From: Artocarpus heterophyllus
Taxonomy: Eukaryota > Streptophyta > Magnoliopsida > Rosales > Moraceae
Length of the DNA: 64,000 nucleotides
NCBI GenBank assembly: GCA_025403435.1
Contig: CM046350.1
Location: 21,391,661-21,455,660, forward strand
Reading direction: 5' to 3'
A program made the position numbers and the translations under genes. The notes beneath the pieces were generated by a model. That model did not search any database. It saw only the letters and a program-made list of their open reading frames with translations, and was not told the DNA's origin. Positions 35,641 to 47,929 of this stretch are shown here, one piece after another (within the stretch, counting starts at the first letter, position 1; every line of letters starts with the position of its first letter).

Positions 35641-35832
35641 TATTAATGAAACATCGTAAAGTCCCTTTCAAGAAAAACAAAACAAACAAAATTAAAAACA
35701 AAAGAAAAATAAAAAGAGAAAAAAATCAAAGTAAAACTAGAGTTATTTGGTATCGATATTAGTAGAAACAACATTCACCCAAATTGCACAACGCAAGTAC
35801 ACTTTATCATAGACAATTAATAAAATGATGAA

Positions 35833-36764
35833 TGTTGTGGGGGAAATCTTCACAATGAGAAGACCATCTGAAAATCTAGAACCCTTTAAACCAAATGGCC
35901 AAAGAGGCTAAGTACCCAATGACACACCCTGGGCCGAGCACCGGCCACCATATGTTGAGCACCGGTCTTAGGCTAAGCACCAACCAATCGTAGGCCAAGC
36001 ACCGGTCATTTTGTCGAGCACCAAGCAAACTTAGGCCGAAACACCGACCGACCATAGGCTAAGAACCAACCAACTTTAGACCAAGCATTGGTCATTTTCT
36101 AAGCACCGGCCTCTATATGCCGAGCATCGACCAACCCTTAGGCCGAGCACCGGTGACTAAAGCCAAGCACTGGTCATTAGCCTACCACCAACCAACCCAA
36201 GCACCGACCACCATATGCCAAGCACTGATTATAGGCTAACCATGGGCTGAGCACTGATCTTAGGCCGTGTACTGAGTCGACCATAGGCCGAGCACCAACC
36301 CGACCTAGCCAAAGCAACCACGAGGAACAACTCTGTAGTACGGGCTAGGTGATTACGCCCCAACTAGATCACACAGTAGTAGATCATACCCAAAGTCTAC
36401 CACGCGGGACCATCTCAACTCTCCATTGGACAATCCTCATTCTCCAAAGACCTAGGCTCTGTACATTAGTACACTCAGGTCATGGGCCAAATCCAGTCCA
36501 CATGTAGATCCAAGCTAAAGTCTATAAATAAGAGCATCAACTCCACCACAAATGGTAAGGGCATTTTTCCCTCGCCTACTCTGCTTCTCCCTTTTCTCTT
36601 CCTAGTAAAAACACTAACTTGAGTGTCGAAGTGCCCTTGTAGACACCATGGAGGCATTCTTTCCTTTTGTAGATCCAACTAAACCAAGTAGAGCCAGGCA
36701 AAAAAAGGAACCCAACCACTATGCGTCTCCACTCATGGTGTTGTGTTAGTCTCAGGCATCAACA
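35833..36764 (+). repeat. 5' LTR of the LARD-like element, with GAGCACCGG array
   Basis: Within 35925-36300 a degenerate unit of 20-35 bases built on GGCCGAGCACCGGTC or GGCCAAGCACCGACC repeats a dozen or more times. The same array is in the other LTR. A GC-rich array in the LTR of an AT-rich genome is conspicuous. No ORF is supported. Confidence 0.85.
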
Positions 36765-37892
36765 TTTGACCGTAGAAGGAAGGGCTCTACCTATTTCTAG
36801 CAACCTCACCTCTCCCCCTAACCATTCCTAAGATGGTCAGAAGACTAATGGACCAGAAGGACACTTAACTAAGTGTCAAAACAAAGAAAAGGATCTGTCT
36901 GACTAGGATCAGTCCGATCAGGACCTATCCAAAAAGGATTCATCTGGCTAGGTCCAAGTAGGCTACAATTGACCAGAGAAGACCAGGTCTAGGACAAAAA
37001 GTCCAAAAAGGCTACGGCTAACCGAGAGACCTCAGGTCTAACGAAGAGTCTGGCCAGGTCCAAAAATGCTAGGCCGATTAGAGAAGACCAAGTCCCAGCT
37101 TCGGCCAACCAGGACTTGGACGAAAAGCCCAAAAAGGCTATGGCCAACCAAGAGACCTTAATTCTGACATAGAGTCTAACCAGGTCCAAGAAAGTTATGG
37201 CCAACCAGAAAAGACCAAGTCCCAGCTTTGGCCAACCAGGTCTAGAGCGAAGAGTCAAAAAGGCTATGACCAACCAAGAGACCTCAGGTCCGACAAAGAG
37301 TTTGGCTAGGCCCAAAAAGGCTTTAGCTGACCTAAGAAGACCAGGTCCCAACTTCGACCAACTAGGTCTAGGGTGAAAAGTCCAAAAGGCTACGGCAAAT
37401 CAAGAGACCTCAGATCTAATGAAGAGTCCAACCAGATCAAAAAAGTTCACGATAAACCAAGAGACCTCAGGTCTGACAAAGAGTCTAGACAGGTCCAGGA
37501 AGGCCACAGTTGACCAGAGAAGGCAAGCTACTAGCTTCGGCTGACCAAGTCTAGGACAAAGAGTTGAAAAAGGCAACGGTTAACCAAGAGACCTCAGATC
37601 CGACGAAGAGTCCGGCCAAGTCCAAGAAGGCTAGGTCTCGACTTTGGTAAACCAGGACTAGGACAAAAAGTCCAAAAAGGCTATAGCCAACTAAGAGATC
37701 TAAGGTCCAATAAGGCTATAATAGACCGAAGAAGACAAGATCTCAGCTACGACCAACCAGGTTTAGGATGAAAAGTCTAAAAAAAGGCCAGCCAGTCCAA
37801 GACCAGCTATCTAGATACGTTCAAAAAAAATTTCCCAACAACATCAAGACTTTGGTGGCGATGACCTCTATCACCAAAGTCTAGGGGGTTAC
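36765..37892 (+). repeat. Internal region of the LARD-like element: imperfect tandem repeats of about 130 bp
   Basis: A unit containing CAGGTCTAGGAC, AAAAAGTCCAAAAAGGCTA, CCAAGAGACCTCAGGTC and GACGAAGAGTCTGGCCAGG recurs about six times between 36960 and 37800, at a spacing near 127-136 bases. The open frame 36989-37351 on the minus strand is a result of this periodicity and not a gene. Confidence 0.85.
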
Positions 37893-38874
37893 TGTAGTGG
37901 GGGAAATCTAGAACCCTTTAAACCAAATGCCGAAGAGGCCAGGTACCAGCCGGCATTGAGCACCGGCCAGCATTAGGCCAAGCACCAGTCCTAGGCAGAG
38001 CAACGGTGGACTATAGGTCAAGCACCGACCAACACTAGGCGGAGCACTGGCCACCCCTACCCCGAGCACTGGTCTTAGGCTGAGCACCAGCCAACACTAG
38101 GCCTAGCACTGACCACCATATGCCAAGCACCAGTCTTAGGCTAACCATCAGCCAATCCTAGGCCAAGCACCAATCATGTTGCCAAGCACCGGGCACCTTA
38201 GGCCAAGCATCGGTCATCGGCCGAGCACCGATAGGCCATAGGCCAAGCATCAGTCATTTGTCAAGCACTAGGCAACCTAGGCTGAGCACCGATTGAGCAC
38301 CAACCACCATATGCCAAGCATCGGCCAACCATAGGTTGAGCACCAGTCATTTGCCAAGCATTGGCCACTATATGCCGAGCACCAATCACATGCTAACCAT
38401 AAGCAGAGCACCGACCTGGTGATCATGCCTCGACTAAAACCCACAATAGTAGATCATACCCAAAGACTACCATGTGGCACGATCTTAGGTCTCCATTGTG
38501 CAATCCTCATTCTCCAGATATCGTAACACCTATCACTGGCCACCTAGGCTCTATATAGTAGTACACTCGGGTCATAAGCTAAAACTGGTCCATGCCTAGA
38601 TCTAAGCTAAAGTTTTTAAATAGGAGCATCAACTCCACCACAAACGGTACAGGCATTCTTCTCTAGCCTACTATGCCTCTCCCTTTACTTTTCCTAGTCA
38701 GAACACTAAGTTAGGCATCAGAGTGCCTTTGGTAGACACCAAACCACTATCCCTTACTCTGAGGCATTCTTTCGTCTTACAGATTTGACCAGATTAGGTA
38801 GAGCCGAGTAGAACAAGGAACTCGACTGTTGTGCACCCTCGCAAGCAGTGTTGTGCCAGTCTCAAGCATCAACA
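37893..38874 (+). repeat. 3' LTR of the LARD-like element
   Basis: Pairs with 35833-36764 over its length and carries the same GAGCACCGG-type array at 37945-38410. It ends GCATCAACA at 38874, directly followed by resumed R2 sequence (GAGTATGGAGTATCGTTCTC). Confidence 0.85.
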
Positions 38875-41800
38875 AAGAGTATGGAGTATCGTTCTCATAA
38901 AGATTGATTGCCTTCTAAGTACCAAAATTATATTACCCTAAGTTTATTTGAATAATGAAAAATAAAGAGATGATATTGAAAAAATAAAATAAAACTAAAG
39001 ATAAACAAGAAGCAAAATAAAATAAAAAGAAATTCAATAAACTAAAGAGCTAAGGTTTCTAATATTACCATAACTAATCTATTTCAATTCCTCTATCTTG
39101 TAGAAAGATTTATTATCCTAGTTGATAGTCAAAAATCCCTAATTTATTCAATGCTCCGTCCCAAGTTGCACAAAAAATACCCTCAATTGCTAATCGGCTA
39201 TATTTTTATGTGAATTAAAATAGTTAAGAATTCATTAAGTCCCGTAGATTTTCATATAGAGACTACACAAATCAGTGCAAGTATATTCCTATCTCACTTG
39301 TAATTTATGGCATTCAAAACAATGATAAAAAAAAACGTGAATCTCCTTTCAGTTTCATTATAAATTAACAAATCTTCTAATTAGTAACTAGTTAATTTGA
39401 AGCTCTAAGAACAGTGAAGAAAACTCAAATAGGAAAAATGATTCATGGCTAAATTGAAAAATAAAAAAAAATCAAAACATCATAATTAGGCTACATTATA
39501 GCACTAGAAAATACAAATTAGGGGTTCAACATCTTAAATAGCAAAAATAAAAAGATAAGAAATCTAGGAAAAAAACCCATGCAGGGGTGTCTTAACTCTT
39601 CAAGCTTGACTCTCCAGTCTTCAATCTTTTTCTTAATCTTCAAAATATTTTTTTCACTTGAAATTCTCAAACCTAAAAACTAAAAATAAAAATAAAACTC
39701 TAATAGAACTTGCCTACATATTTCGCTCTGGCTCTCAATCGTCGGGAATTAGGTCTCTCCTAAATAACCCAAAAAGGTTTTATTTATGGGCTTTGAGCAA
39801 CGTGGGTAATTATTAAAAAATTCAAAATTTCCATAATTTTCAAAATTTGGTCTGGGTGCCTAGCGTCAGATATGGGCGTAAAGGCCGCAGCCCCACTGCC
39901 TCCAGGATTGATCAGGTCTTAAAAAGCGGTTTCAGCTTTAATTCTCTTAAAATTCACACATCACGCAAAGGGAGTAATCGACTCTTTAATACACTGACGC
40001 CAGAGGCCATGTGTTAAAATTTCATTCATGCAAGGCTGGTGCTGATGAAGTGGCGAGTATTTATTGGGTGAGAAAGAGTACGCACAGGAGCTTTGACGAG
40101 CTGTGCTTCATGGGAACTGACTCCAAGATGAAAACTGCTGCTGCGCAAAGCCCACTTTTAAGATGTTGACGACGAGCGTTTTTGGAGTCTGGATACACGC
40201 ATGATTTGGTCCTTCAGATGGATGATATCAACGGTTGATATTGCGAGTTTTGGTATCTACAAGTGGTTCTTGATCTACTATTATTTAAATTCGAATTTGA
40301 TTTTACTTTTTGCATCTTAATCAATTCGAAATTGTCATTTTGCCATTTTCATTTAATTTACGTACATAAATGAGGAAAAACAATATTTAAAAAAGAAGTT
40401 AAAAATAAAACTAAAATTCAATTAAACTAAAATAAAAACAACTAAAAAGCAATTAAAACGCCCAAAAAATCATAAAATATTAAGTTATAAATATCCAATT
40501 TACAAGTATAAAACTAGCTTGTACATTGCGGACTATATCATATATAGGGTGTTTGACATGATGGTGGGAACTATTGGTTAAAACTGTTTTTGTTATAGCA
40601 TATGAAAGCTTTACACTGTAGCAACTTTTTTCTTTTTACTATAGTATGTGGAGCTTTATATTGTTCATAATTGAGTTAATGGTATAAACCACCATTAGCT
40701 AAACACACGGATAGACTATTGATCTTGATGTTGTATCGATCTCTATATAAACTCTATAAATTCCCAGTACCAAGATTTGGTTGTAGTAACCCCAAATTAC
40801 ATGTTTGCTTAAGTGCACAATCATTGTAATGAAAGTAAGAAAAGGACCATATCAATACATCAAATATTCACATTAATACTTATTTATTCATTTAACACAA
40901 AATTATCTTAAATACAAATAAAACATTTGTACCTTAAGGTATAGATCCTAATAGTTCCCATTCTTTATTTGTCCTGACAAACCCTAATCACATATCTCTC
41001 TGGCGCTTCTCTCTCTCCCTCTTTGTCTATTCGCCTTATCTCTTTATGTTCTCTCTGTCTACTTCTCTCTCCTTGTTGCCTTATCTCCCATCTCTCTCAC
41101 TCCTCTATCATCGTTGGCTTGAGAAGATGTTGCTTTCATGGCAAGAGGAAGGTTTATATTGCACTAGATTGCGAACGAGCCACATCAGCTCACCGTTGTC
41201 ATTCACAATCGTCATCATCTATTGTTGTGACGAATGAAGGCCTAGAGTTCGTGATCTTCATTAGCTTGCTATCATTTCTTCTCATGTCTTTCATAATCGA
41301 TCCTCACTAGACTCTCTTTTAGATTCATAGAGCGCTCAAATCATCATCGTGTGTTTGTGTTCATCTTTGTTGTATGCATTGAGGAATGAGATTAGATTGA
41401 TCCGAACCAGATGCAACATTAAAGAAGACGAAGGGCGACGAAGGGAAGGTGTTTTGTCATCTCTTGATCCATAGAAAATCCACCCTAGATCTAGCATCGA
41501 AAAAGGCGACAACAACGAAGAGCAAGTGTTTTGTATACAATGGTTATTTTGCGTCCTTTTACTAATTTTTTATGTTTTTTGCTTACACTAGCCATTTTGT
41601 ATTAATTTTCTCATTTTGGTTTTTGTTTAGTCTAGGTTTTGTGTTTAAATTTGTAAACTCCATCGAATGGATTTCTAAGTATTTGGCGTTATTGGATTTT
41701 CGTGGTGATGTTTGTAGAAAAGATAAAAATAATATAATAATGTTGAAAAATAATATACCATATTCCTCCCTAACATCTAGTAGATTATCAACCGGTTTGG

Positions 41801-42495
41801 TGGTCCATGTCGGGTGAGTAGAAAAAAATAAGAAAGTAGATTTCTCAATAGAATCTGGTCGATTACTAGTCGTAATCTGGTATGTTATGAATAAGCTGGG
41901 CAGCCTACATCATCGATTTGGGAAAAGAGAGAGGGAGAGAGAGAGAATTACAAGTTATGTCACACTTTAAAAGTTGTTTTTTATTTATGTCATACTTAAA
42001 AAAGTTTATGTTATACTATCATTCATATGACATGTTAAGTTGTACCATAAATATTGAAAATGTATGACATTTATCAAATCTAAATCTTAAAAAATGATGT
42101 CTATTACAATTCCCCAAAAAAAATCTAGATTAAAATCTCTAGAATCTGCTAGATTACCAATTGCAATATGATAGATTACCTGTATGAGTGGTGGGGCATT
42201 TTAGCTGTCATATATAATTGTAAATTTATATGCCCTCAGAATTGGTAGTTTTGAGAAACTCAATGTTAAGAGAGAAAAACTAAAAAAGTAGTCATTTTAG
42301 AGGGTACTTTTATACTTTTTCTTATTTTTGGGACTTTTGGGCCCCTAGTTTTCCAAGTTACACTTATGAAAACCACTTATTATTTTTTGTTGGGACAGAT
42401 AGTCACAGATTTTAAGGAATTGTGCCATTTTCTTCAAGGGTTAGGAAGTGCACGTTTTTAACCTTTAGATTTGGTCAAAAACACTATTTTCTTCA
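38875..42495. repeat. R-family dispersed repeat, copy R2 and its downstream extension
   Basis: This matches R3 from 48560 to 52808 except for insertions, so the unit is longer than R1. It includes a CT-rich stretch (40995-41110) resembling a 5' leader, with GAAGATGTTGCTTTCATGGC at 41125, and a noncoding tail with TCTAGTAGATTA-type repeats (41770-42190). Short frames such as 41023-41310 are not conserved as frames in R3. The piece of R2 to the left of the LARD-like insertion is at about 35780-35832. Confidence 0.75.
40557..40708. mobile_element. Small MITE (about 152 bp) inserted in R2
   Basis: The left end GGGTGTTTGACATGATGGTGG resembles the reverse complement of the right end, GTGTGTTTAGCTAATGGTGG. 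The paralogous position in R3 (about 51105-51115, CTATATTATTAAGTCTATTG) lacks it, which gives the empty site. The TGTTTGG-like ends recall hAT or PIF/Harbinger MITEs; the class is not certain because the target duplication is unclear in TA-rich flanks. Confidence 0.65.
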
Positions 42496-45010
42496 ATCCT
42501 ACCTTTACCCTAACCTTACATTATAATCGAATAAAGTCCTAATGATCCATGATTTGGTCTTAATCTACATTAGTGGAGAGAGGGATGAAAAATAAACCTA
42601 TGAGATTCCATTAAAATAAATTAATTTATATTAATGCAGTTTTTTTGGTATGTATGCAATGATAAGTGAAACATTAGCACACACACGAGAAAATATATCT
42701 TGAATATGAGACATATTCTTGAAATAAACCATAAACTTGAATAATATCTACATTTGACTTTGAGGCATGAAAATGAAACAACTCTACAGACAACCTACAA
42801 GGAGTCACAAGTTGTTGATAAATCAATCTTTTGGTCTATTTTAATGTTTTATCGTTTTAATTACTAGGGACAATTAATAAGCTGGTTAGGAGTGTGATGA
42901 GAATGTGAAAATGTATATTTCTTAAGGCTAAATATCATCTCGTTAAATTCTTTAATTATACCATTTGTGTGTTAAAATAGTGTCTTTGTGTCTTGGTGTG
43001 AGCATATATTTAATTATATGTTTTTAATGTGTTTTTATTTTTAATGATATTTTTAGTAATTGTTAGAATCATATTTGTGCGTTTAATAATTAATTAGTTT
43101 GAAATGAATTAAAAATGTAAAATTAATGTATGATAATTTTATTTTTAGTCTTACTGTGTTTGAAAATGCGTTTTAAGTTTGTAAATATATTTTAAGATAT
43201 TTTTAATTGTTTTTAAAAATATTCCCGAGAAGTAAATAATTTATCTATGTGAAACCGTTAAGGTCCGTTAATTTTACAAGCGATAATTTATTTTTAGTGT
43301 GTGTTTTAATGTAAAATAAATATTTATGTAATTATTATAAACATTATGTTTGTAAAATAATTAAGTTTGTTTTAATTATTTAATTTTAGATATGAATTCT
43401 GGAGGAAAACAGAGCATAATAGGCAAAAACAAACAACAAATACTTAAAAAAAAAAAAGAAATTCAAATTTAAATCTTTACTGCTACGTGTCACGCCCTCA
43501 GCTGTCTGATCGTGCCATCGCCTTCATTCGGACCATCCATGTGTTGCCAGTTATTAGCCACAATTTAGAATTCAGCCTCGATTCTTGTGCGCAGTTTTTC
43601 TAAGTTCAGTCCGTGCACCCACTGTTGTAGCCGTTAGATCAGAATAAAGATTGATCCAATGGTTTAATGCAAGTCATCAATTCATATCAAAGTCGTATGT
43701 TTGACTTCAATCCAAACCATTCTTGGAGTCAAAGTCAGTGCATTCAAAGGACTAAAATGTGTTACACTCGTGTTGCTCTTCTTCGCAAAAAACCAGATCA
43801 CAGGCCTTGATTTGCATAAATTTGAGCTGATTCTTCCTTAAAAGGAAAAAAATAAAAAAAATACAAAAAATCATAAAAAATGCTCAATCAGAGCTTATTC
43901 ATTCACATGGGCAACAGCAAATAAAAAAAAAAATCAAAATGTTGCATCCTACTTAGATGCAACCAAAAGATAATAAAATAAGAAAAATAATAAAAGAATA
44001 AAAATAATAAAAAATAATAAATTAAATAAATAAATAATTCCAAAAATTCCATCTCCCTTCTTATAAATATCGATGCTTAACTCCTCATTTCCATACCCTT
44101 TTTCTAAGTAGAAAAACTACTCTTTAGTGGTTTAGTTTAGTTTGATTTTTAGTTGTGTTTTTGTAAAATATTTTTAAGGTTTTGTTGTAAAATACTGTGT
44201 TTAATAAAATTATGAATGTTTTTATTCTAAATATGTCTTCATAAATTTCCTTTTTAGATGAGGAGAGAGAGGGAAATTCTGGCAAATAAGCTTAAATATT
44301 TTTTAGTTTTCCTTAGTTTTCTAAGCGGTTATAATATAAAAATCATTTTTAAAAAACTAGTGATTTTAATATTAACTTAGCTAAAATTCTTACAAAATTA
44401 AGTTTTGATTTTCTGTTGACATAGGCTGGTATGAGCAATGCTTGAAATATCCTTAATCAGTCGTAGATAGTGAATGACACGGTAAATGCTTAATTTTTAT
44501 TTTGTTAAATTATTTTAGTTAATTAATATTGAAATCATGTATGTTTATTAAGTTAAGTTTTTGCTGTATTATAGACATGAATTGACACATTAAATTCATA
44601 ATTCTTAATTTATTCTGGACAAAAGATGGCATAGTCCATTCTTAGGTAATTTAATAAATAATTTTAGAAAAACTAGAAAGTAGATAAATTAATTACCAGA
44701 ATAGAACATTTAATCCTCAGCATTGTTTTGATTATTGTTTTTCGAAATTAAATTGCACTTATTATTAAAGTTTCATCTTTCTTAAATTCTTGTGAAATTC
44801 CAAGAATCACAAAAAAAATCTAAAAATGAAAAAATATTAAAAAAATTACAAAAATTGTAAATTAAATAATTAACTTTAATCCTTAAATTCTTTAGCTGAT
44901 AAATAAGTAGGTTGATATACTTGATGTATTGGACAATAAACTTCTTTCTTTAGGACTCAACCTTGGACTTACCCTAACTTTGTCACCTGGACAATCTTAT
45001 TATTGAGGTT
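42496..45010. other. Noncoding AT-rich DNA with a possible LTR promoter fragment
   Basis: No gene is seen. Around 43475-43700 a GC-richer stretch (GCTACGTGTCACGCCCTCAG, later GTAGCCGTTAGATCAG) followed by TATAAATA at 44065 looks like the U3-TATA part of a gypsy LTR. No termini can be set. Several A/T-only stretches follow. Confidence 0.35.
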
Positions 45011-46629
45011 ATATCAGATACACTTTTCAAACCCTAACAATAACACTAACTTCTAATCTCTCTCGCCCTTCCCCTTTCCTTGAATGCCTCCCATAAAAAA
45101 AATAGCGAATCGTTGGAGATCTCTTCCATGCTAGAGACCCCAAGATAGTTGTAAAGCTAATAACGATGATGAAGAAAACGGAGATCACTAATGGCCATGG
45201 TGATGAAGCTCTTAATTTAACCATCTTGGAAGAAGATCTTGCCTCCAAGAAGTTGTAGATTTCACTAGTGGATTGTTGCGGTTGTGTTGACTATAATGGT
45301 GGAGATCAGCCGCATTGATGTAAAGAGGGTCGTCATTGTTGGTGGTGACCATGATAAGGTTGTCGCTAATGGTGGAGAGAAAGTTGTCATTGGTGGATAG
45401 AGAAGTGGGCCGTAATGCTGGTAGAAAAAGGAAAGGATAATTAGGAGTCATACCACAAAAAGTTGATGTGGGTTGACATATGCCACCAGTTGTAAAACTT
45501 TCAGTTTTTTTGCCATATGGCATAAGAAAAATATGAATATGTAAACAAAAATGCCCTTGCCCTCTCCCTCTCTCTTTAGCTTTTGCAAGCCACAAATACC
45601 TTTCCATTCTCTCTTTATTTCTCTCTTACTTCCTTCTCCAGCCCATGAAATCACTACGCCAAAATCACGAAGGTTCTCACAATGGAAATGCTGGACAAGT
45701 TCACCGTTGTTCGTGGCAGGAGCTGCAACAGGAGCAGCTACCGAAGGCGAATGGGGAGCAAGGTTAGAGTCACACAAGGTCACCAGAGTCGTTATTAGAG
45801 TCAAACGAGAAGAGATCACTAGAGTCACGCAAGGAGCAGCTTCGTCGCCAGAGCTGTCGTCGGAGTTGGGAGAGAGAATAGGAGGATAAAGGGGAGAGGA
45901 GAGAGAATGCCGTTGATGAGGAAGATCATGGCTAGAAGCCGCTGTCGAAAACCCCGCCAACATGGTATGGTCCAAATGTATTGTTGCAAAAATCTACAAG
46001 TGCATAGAATCATAGACAAGTAATAAAAAGTAAGTAGAATATCGTTCTCACGAGGATTGCGTTAATCTAGCTAAGTACTAAAATTGGTTAACCCTAAAAT
46101 TATTTGAATAATCAAATATAAAATAGAAAAATAACAAAACAAAAAAATATAAATGAAAACCTAAATAATACAAGACTAGGGCATCTGATTTCACCTAAAT
46201 TAATCCTATTCAAATTATCTAATTTAATCAACTGATGTTTACTCCTATGTCGATAACGAATTTCTCTTAGGTAGTCATTAATCTTTCTCAAGCATTAATA
46301 ATTTATCCCAGTTAGCAAATTTCTTACATCTTTGTGGAAACTCTAAACTTACCAAGATTCATTAAGAACAAGAAATTCATAGTGTTACACAAGTCTCATA
46401 GATATCTTTATCCTATGATGATCTCATGGCTTTCAATCATGGTCTAATTTAGTTATCGTTTCTCAGTCTCAAATTAAATCAAAAATCATGAAAAAGGTGC
46501 GCAAACTTTTACAAGCATTAAAATCAGATTAAACACTCAATAAGATTAATTCAAACAAATATTTTTTGAAATTAATTAAACAATTAACTATCTAGAAACT
46601 CCCACTAACTAGTGCCCAAAGTCCAAGTT
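45011..46629. repeat. Second copy of the 29941 repeat, a GC-richer patch, and R-family fragment R4
   Basis: Bases 45025-45322 repeat 29941-30235. Bases 45540-45960 are GC-richer with a CT-rich leader-like start and opposing open frames (45448-45975 minus, 45551-45889 plus); the overlap and low-complexity Ser/Leu/Ala composition argue against a real protein, though a captured gene piece is possible. From about 45990, TTGCAAAAATCTACAAGTGC...AGTAATAAAAAG...ATCGTTCTCACGAGGATTG is a diverged R-family start. Confidence 0.5.
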
Positions 46630-47584
46630 AAGGGTGTTCTCGGGTGGTTTGGGTGGTTTTTTTCTTCAAACACCTACCAAATCAAAAATAAATTCTATTT
46701 TTAGGCACTTTAGGTAGTTTTATATTTTTTATAAAACCAAACCTAACTAAATCACTTATAAGCGGTTTGGACGGTTGTGTTTAAGATTTTTTAATATTTA
46801 ACAAGATTATAAAATGTTTAAATGTTTACCCTTCAAAGTTTTAATACAAACAAAAAATCAAACTAAAAAGTCACAATAACAAAAATCAAAATTCACCAAT
46901 AACTAAACTAAAAAGTTATAAATATAATTAAATAACATAAGACAACACAATTAAATTCTAACCTCGAATTAAAGTTTTCCATTGGTGTCAATAAACCTCT
47001 TATCCTACTAATATCCTTAATTAACACCGTGATGAGTTGGGCTAGCGGTGGAGAGAAAGACGACGTAATAGTGACGGCACCGCGAGTAGGCCGATTGCGG
47101 CATGGAGAGAAGACGTTGGTCGCTGGATGGGCAATGGTTAGGATTTCATTCTATGAGTTAGTCTTAATTGTAGATGTCGGCTCTTAAATTTTATTTTATT
47201 TTTATGTGCCTTAATTGTATATGTTGGTTCTTTAATTTAATTTTTTCGATGCAAAGATGAGTGATTAGGAGAAATATAATTATAAAGTGTGGAAAGGTGC
47301 ATCTTATATGGGTAGAACTTCTTGTACATAATGACCAACGAAAAAATAAAAAAATAAAATTGATATGAAAAAATATTTTAAAAATAAAATTTATAAAATA
47401 TGGTAATCTAGTGGGAGGTTTAGATGGACAGTTTAGGGAGTTCAAACCATTAATCAAACCACCAAAACTTTTTGTATTAAAATCACCTAAACTGTCCAAA
47501 TTTAAAAAAAAAAAAACCATCAGTTTGCTTTAGTTTGGTTTGGATTGGACGGTTTGGGCAGATTATCAAATTTTGAACACCCTA
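46630..47584. mobile_element. Probable hAT-like non-autonomous element (about 955 bp)
   Basis: The left end AAGGGTGTTCTCGGGTGGTTT and the reverse complement of the right end, TAGGGTGTTCAAAATTTG, share GGGTGTTC. Subterminal GGTTTGGGTGG and complementary ACCACCAAA/CCAAACC repeats are present. A GC-richer core lies at 47035-47130. No 8-bp target duplication is visible (TCCAAGTT against TGGGCTTA), so the borders are provisional. No transposase is encoded. Confidence 0.5.
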
Positions 47585-47929
47585 TGGGCTTAAGGCAAAT
47601 GGATTGTGACAGGTGTAGTATCAAGCCAAGTGGCTTGCATCCCTATAAACTTCTATATTACCTGTGTTAAACTATATTTGCTCAACTTGCTAAGGAATTA
47701 GTGAGCTAGCATTAGAAACCTATAACCATATATTATCAAGGTCCAACAATAACAGACCAATTAATTCTCTATTAATTATCCATTTAATTATTAACTTTGA
47801 TAAGACTGCACTATAGACCCAAAATCATAAACCTAATAATATACCATATTATGAGACTCCAAATTAGTCTTGTCTATTAACTTTTGTAGTATGTGTATTC
47901 TAATAAGTTATCTATAATCGGAATGGAGG

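Larger units (their letters stand above)
35833..38874 (+). mobile_element. Non-autonomous LTR retrotransposon without coding region (LARD-like, 3.04 kb)
   Basis: Two direct LTRs, 35833-36764 and 37893-38874, start TGTTGTGGGGGAAATC and TGTAGTGGGGGAAATC and end GCATCAACA. The internal part of about 1.13 kb encodes nothing. A short purine/G-rich AGGGGGTT lies just before the 3' LTR, as a polypurine tract would. The element interrupts R-family copy R2: the R2 text stops at about 35832 and resumes at 38875, while R1 and R3 are continuous there. Flanking pentamers ATGAA and AAGAG are at best a decayed target duplication. The LTRs differ at many positions, so the insertion is not recent. Confidence 0.87.

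Noticed and set aside
36989..37351. 120-codon minus-strand frame with periodic Leu/Phe-rich sequence
   Set aside because: The periodicity equals the 130-bp DNA repeat of the LARD-like internal region; no gag or pol motif is present.
35828..38879. Perfect target duplication for the LARD-like element
   Set aside because: ATGAA and AAGAG do not match well; the insertion is supported by the R1/R3 empty sites instead.
41023..41310. CT-rich frame as a secreted or membrane protein
   Set aside because: The Leu/Ser-rich sequence is a translation of a CT-rich tract, and the paralogous R3 copy (51203-51436) does not keep the frame.
45448..45975. Overlapping frames on both strands as candidate genes
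   Set aside because: Opposite-strand overlap, low-complexity composition and a location in repeats; at most a captured fragment.
46622..47592. 8-bp TSD for the hAT-like element
   Set aside because: TCCAAGTT and TGGGCTTA differ; only the terminal and subterminal repeats support the call.
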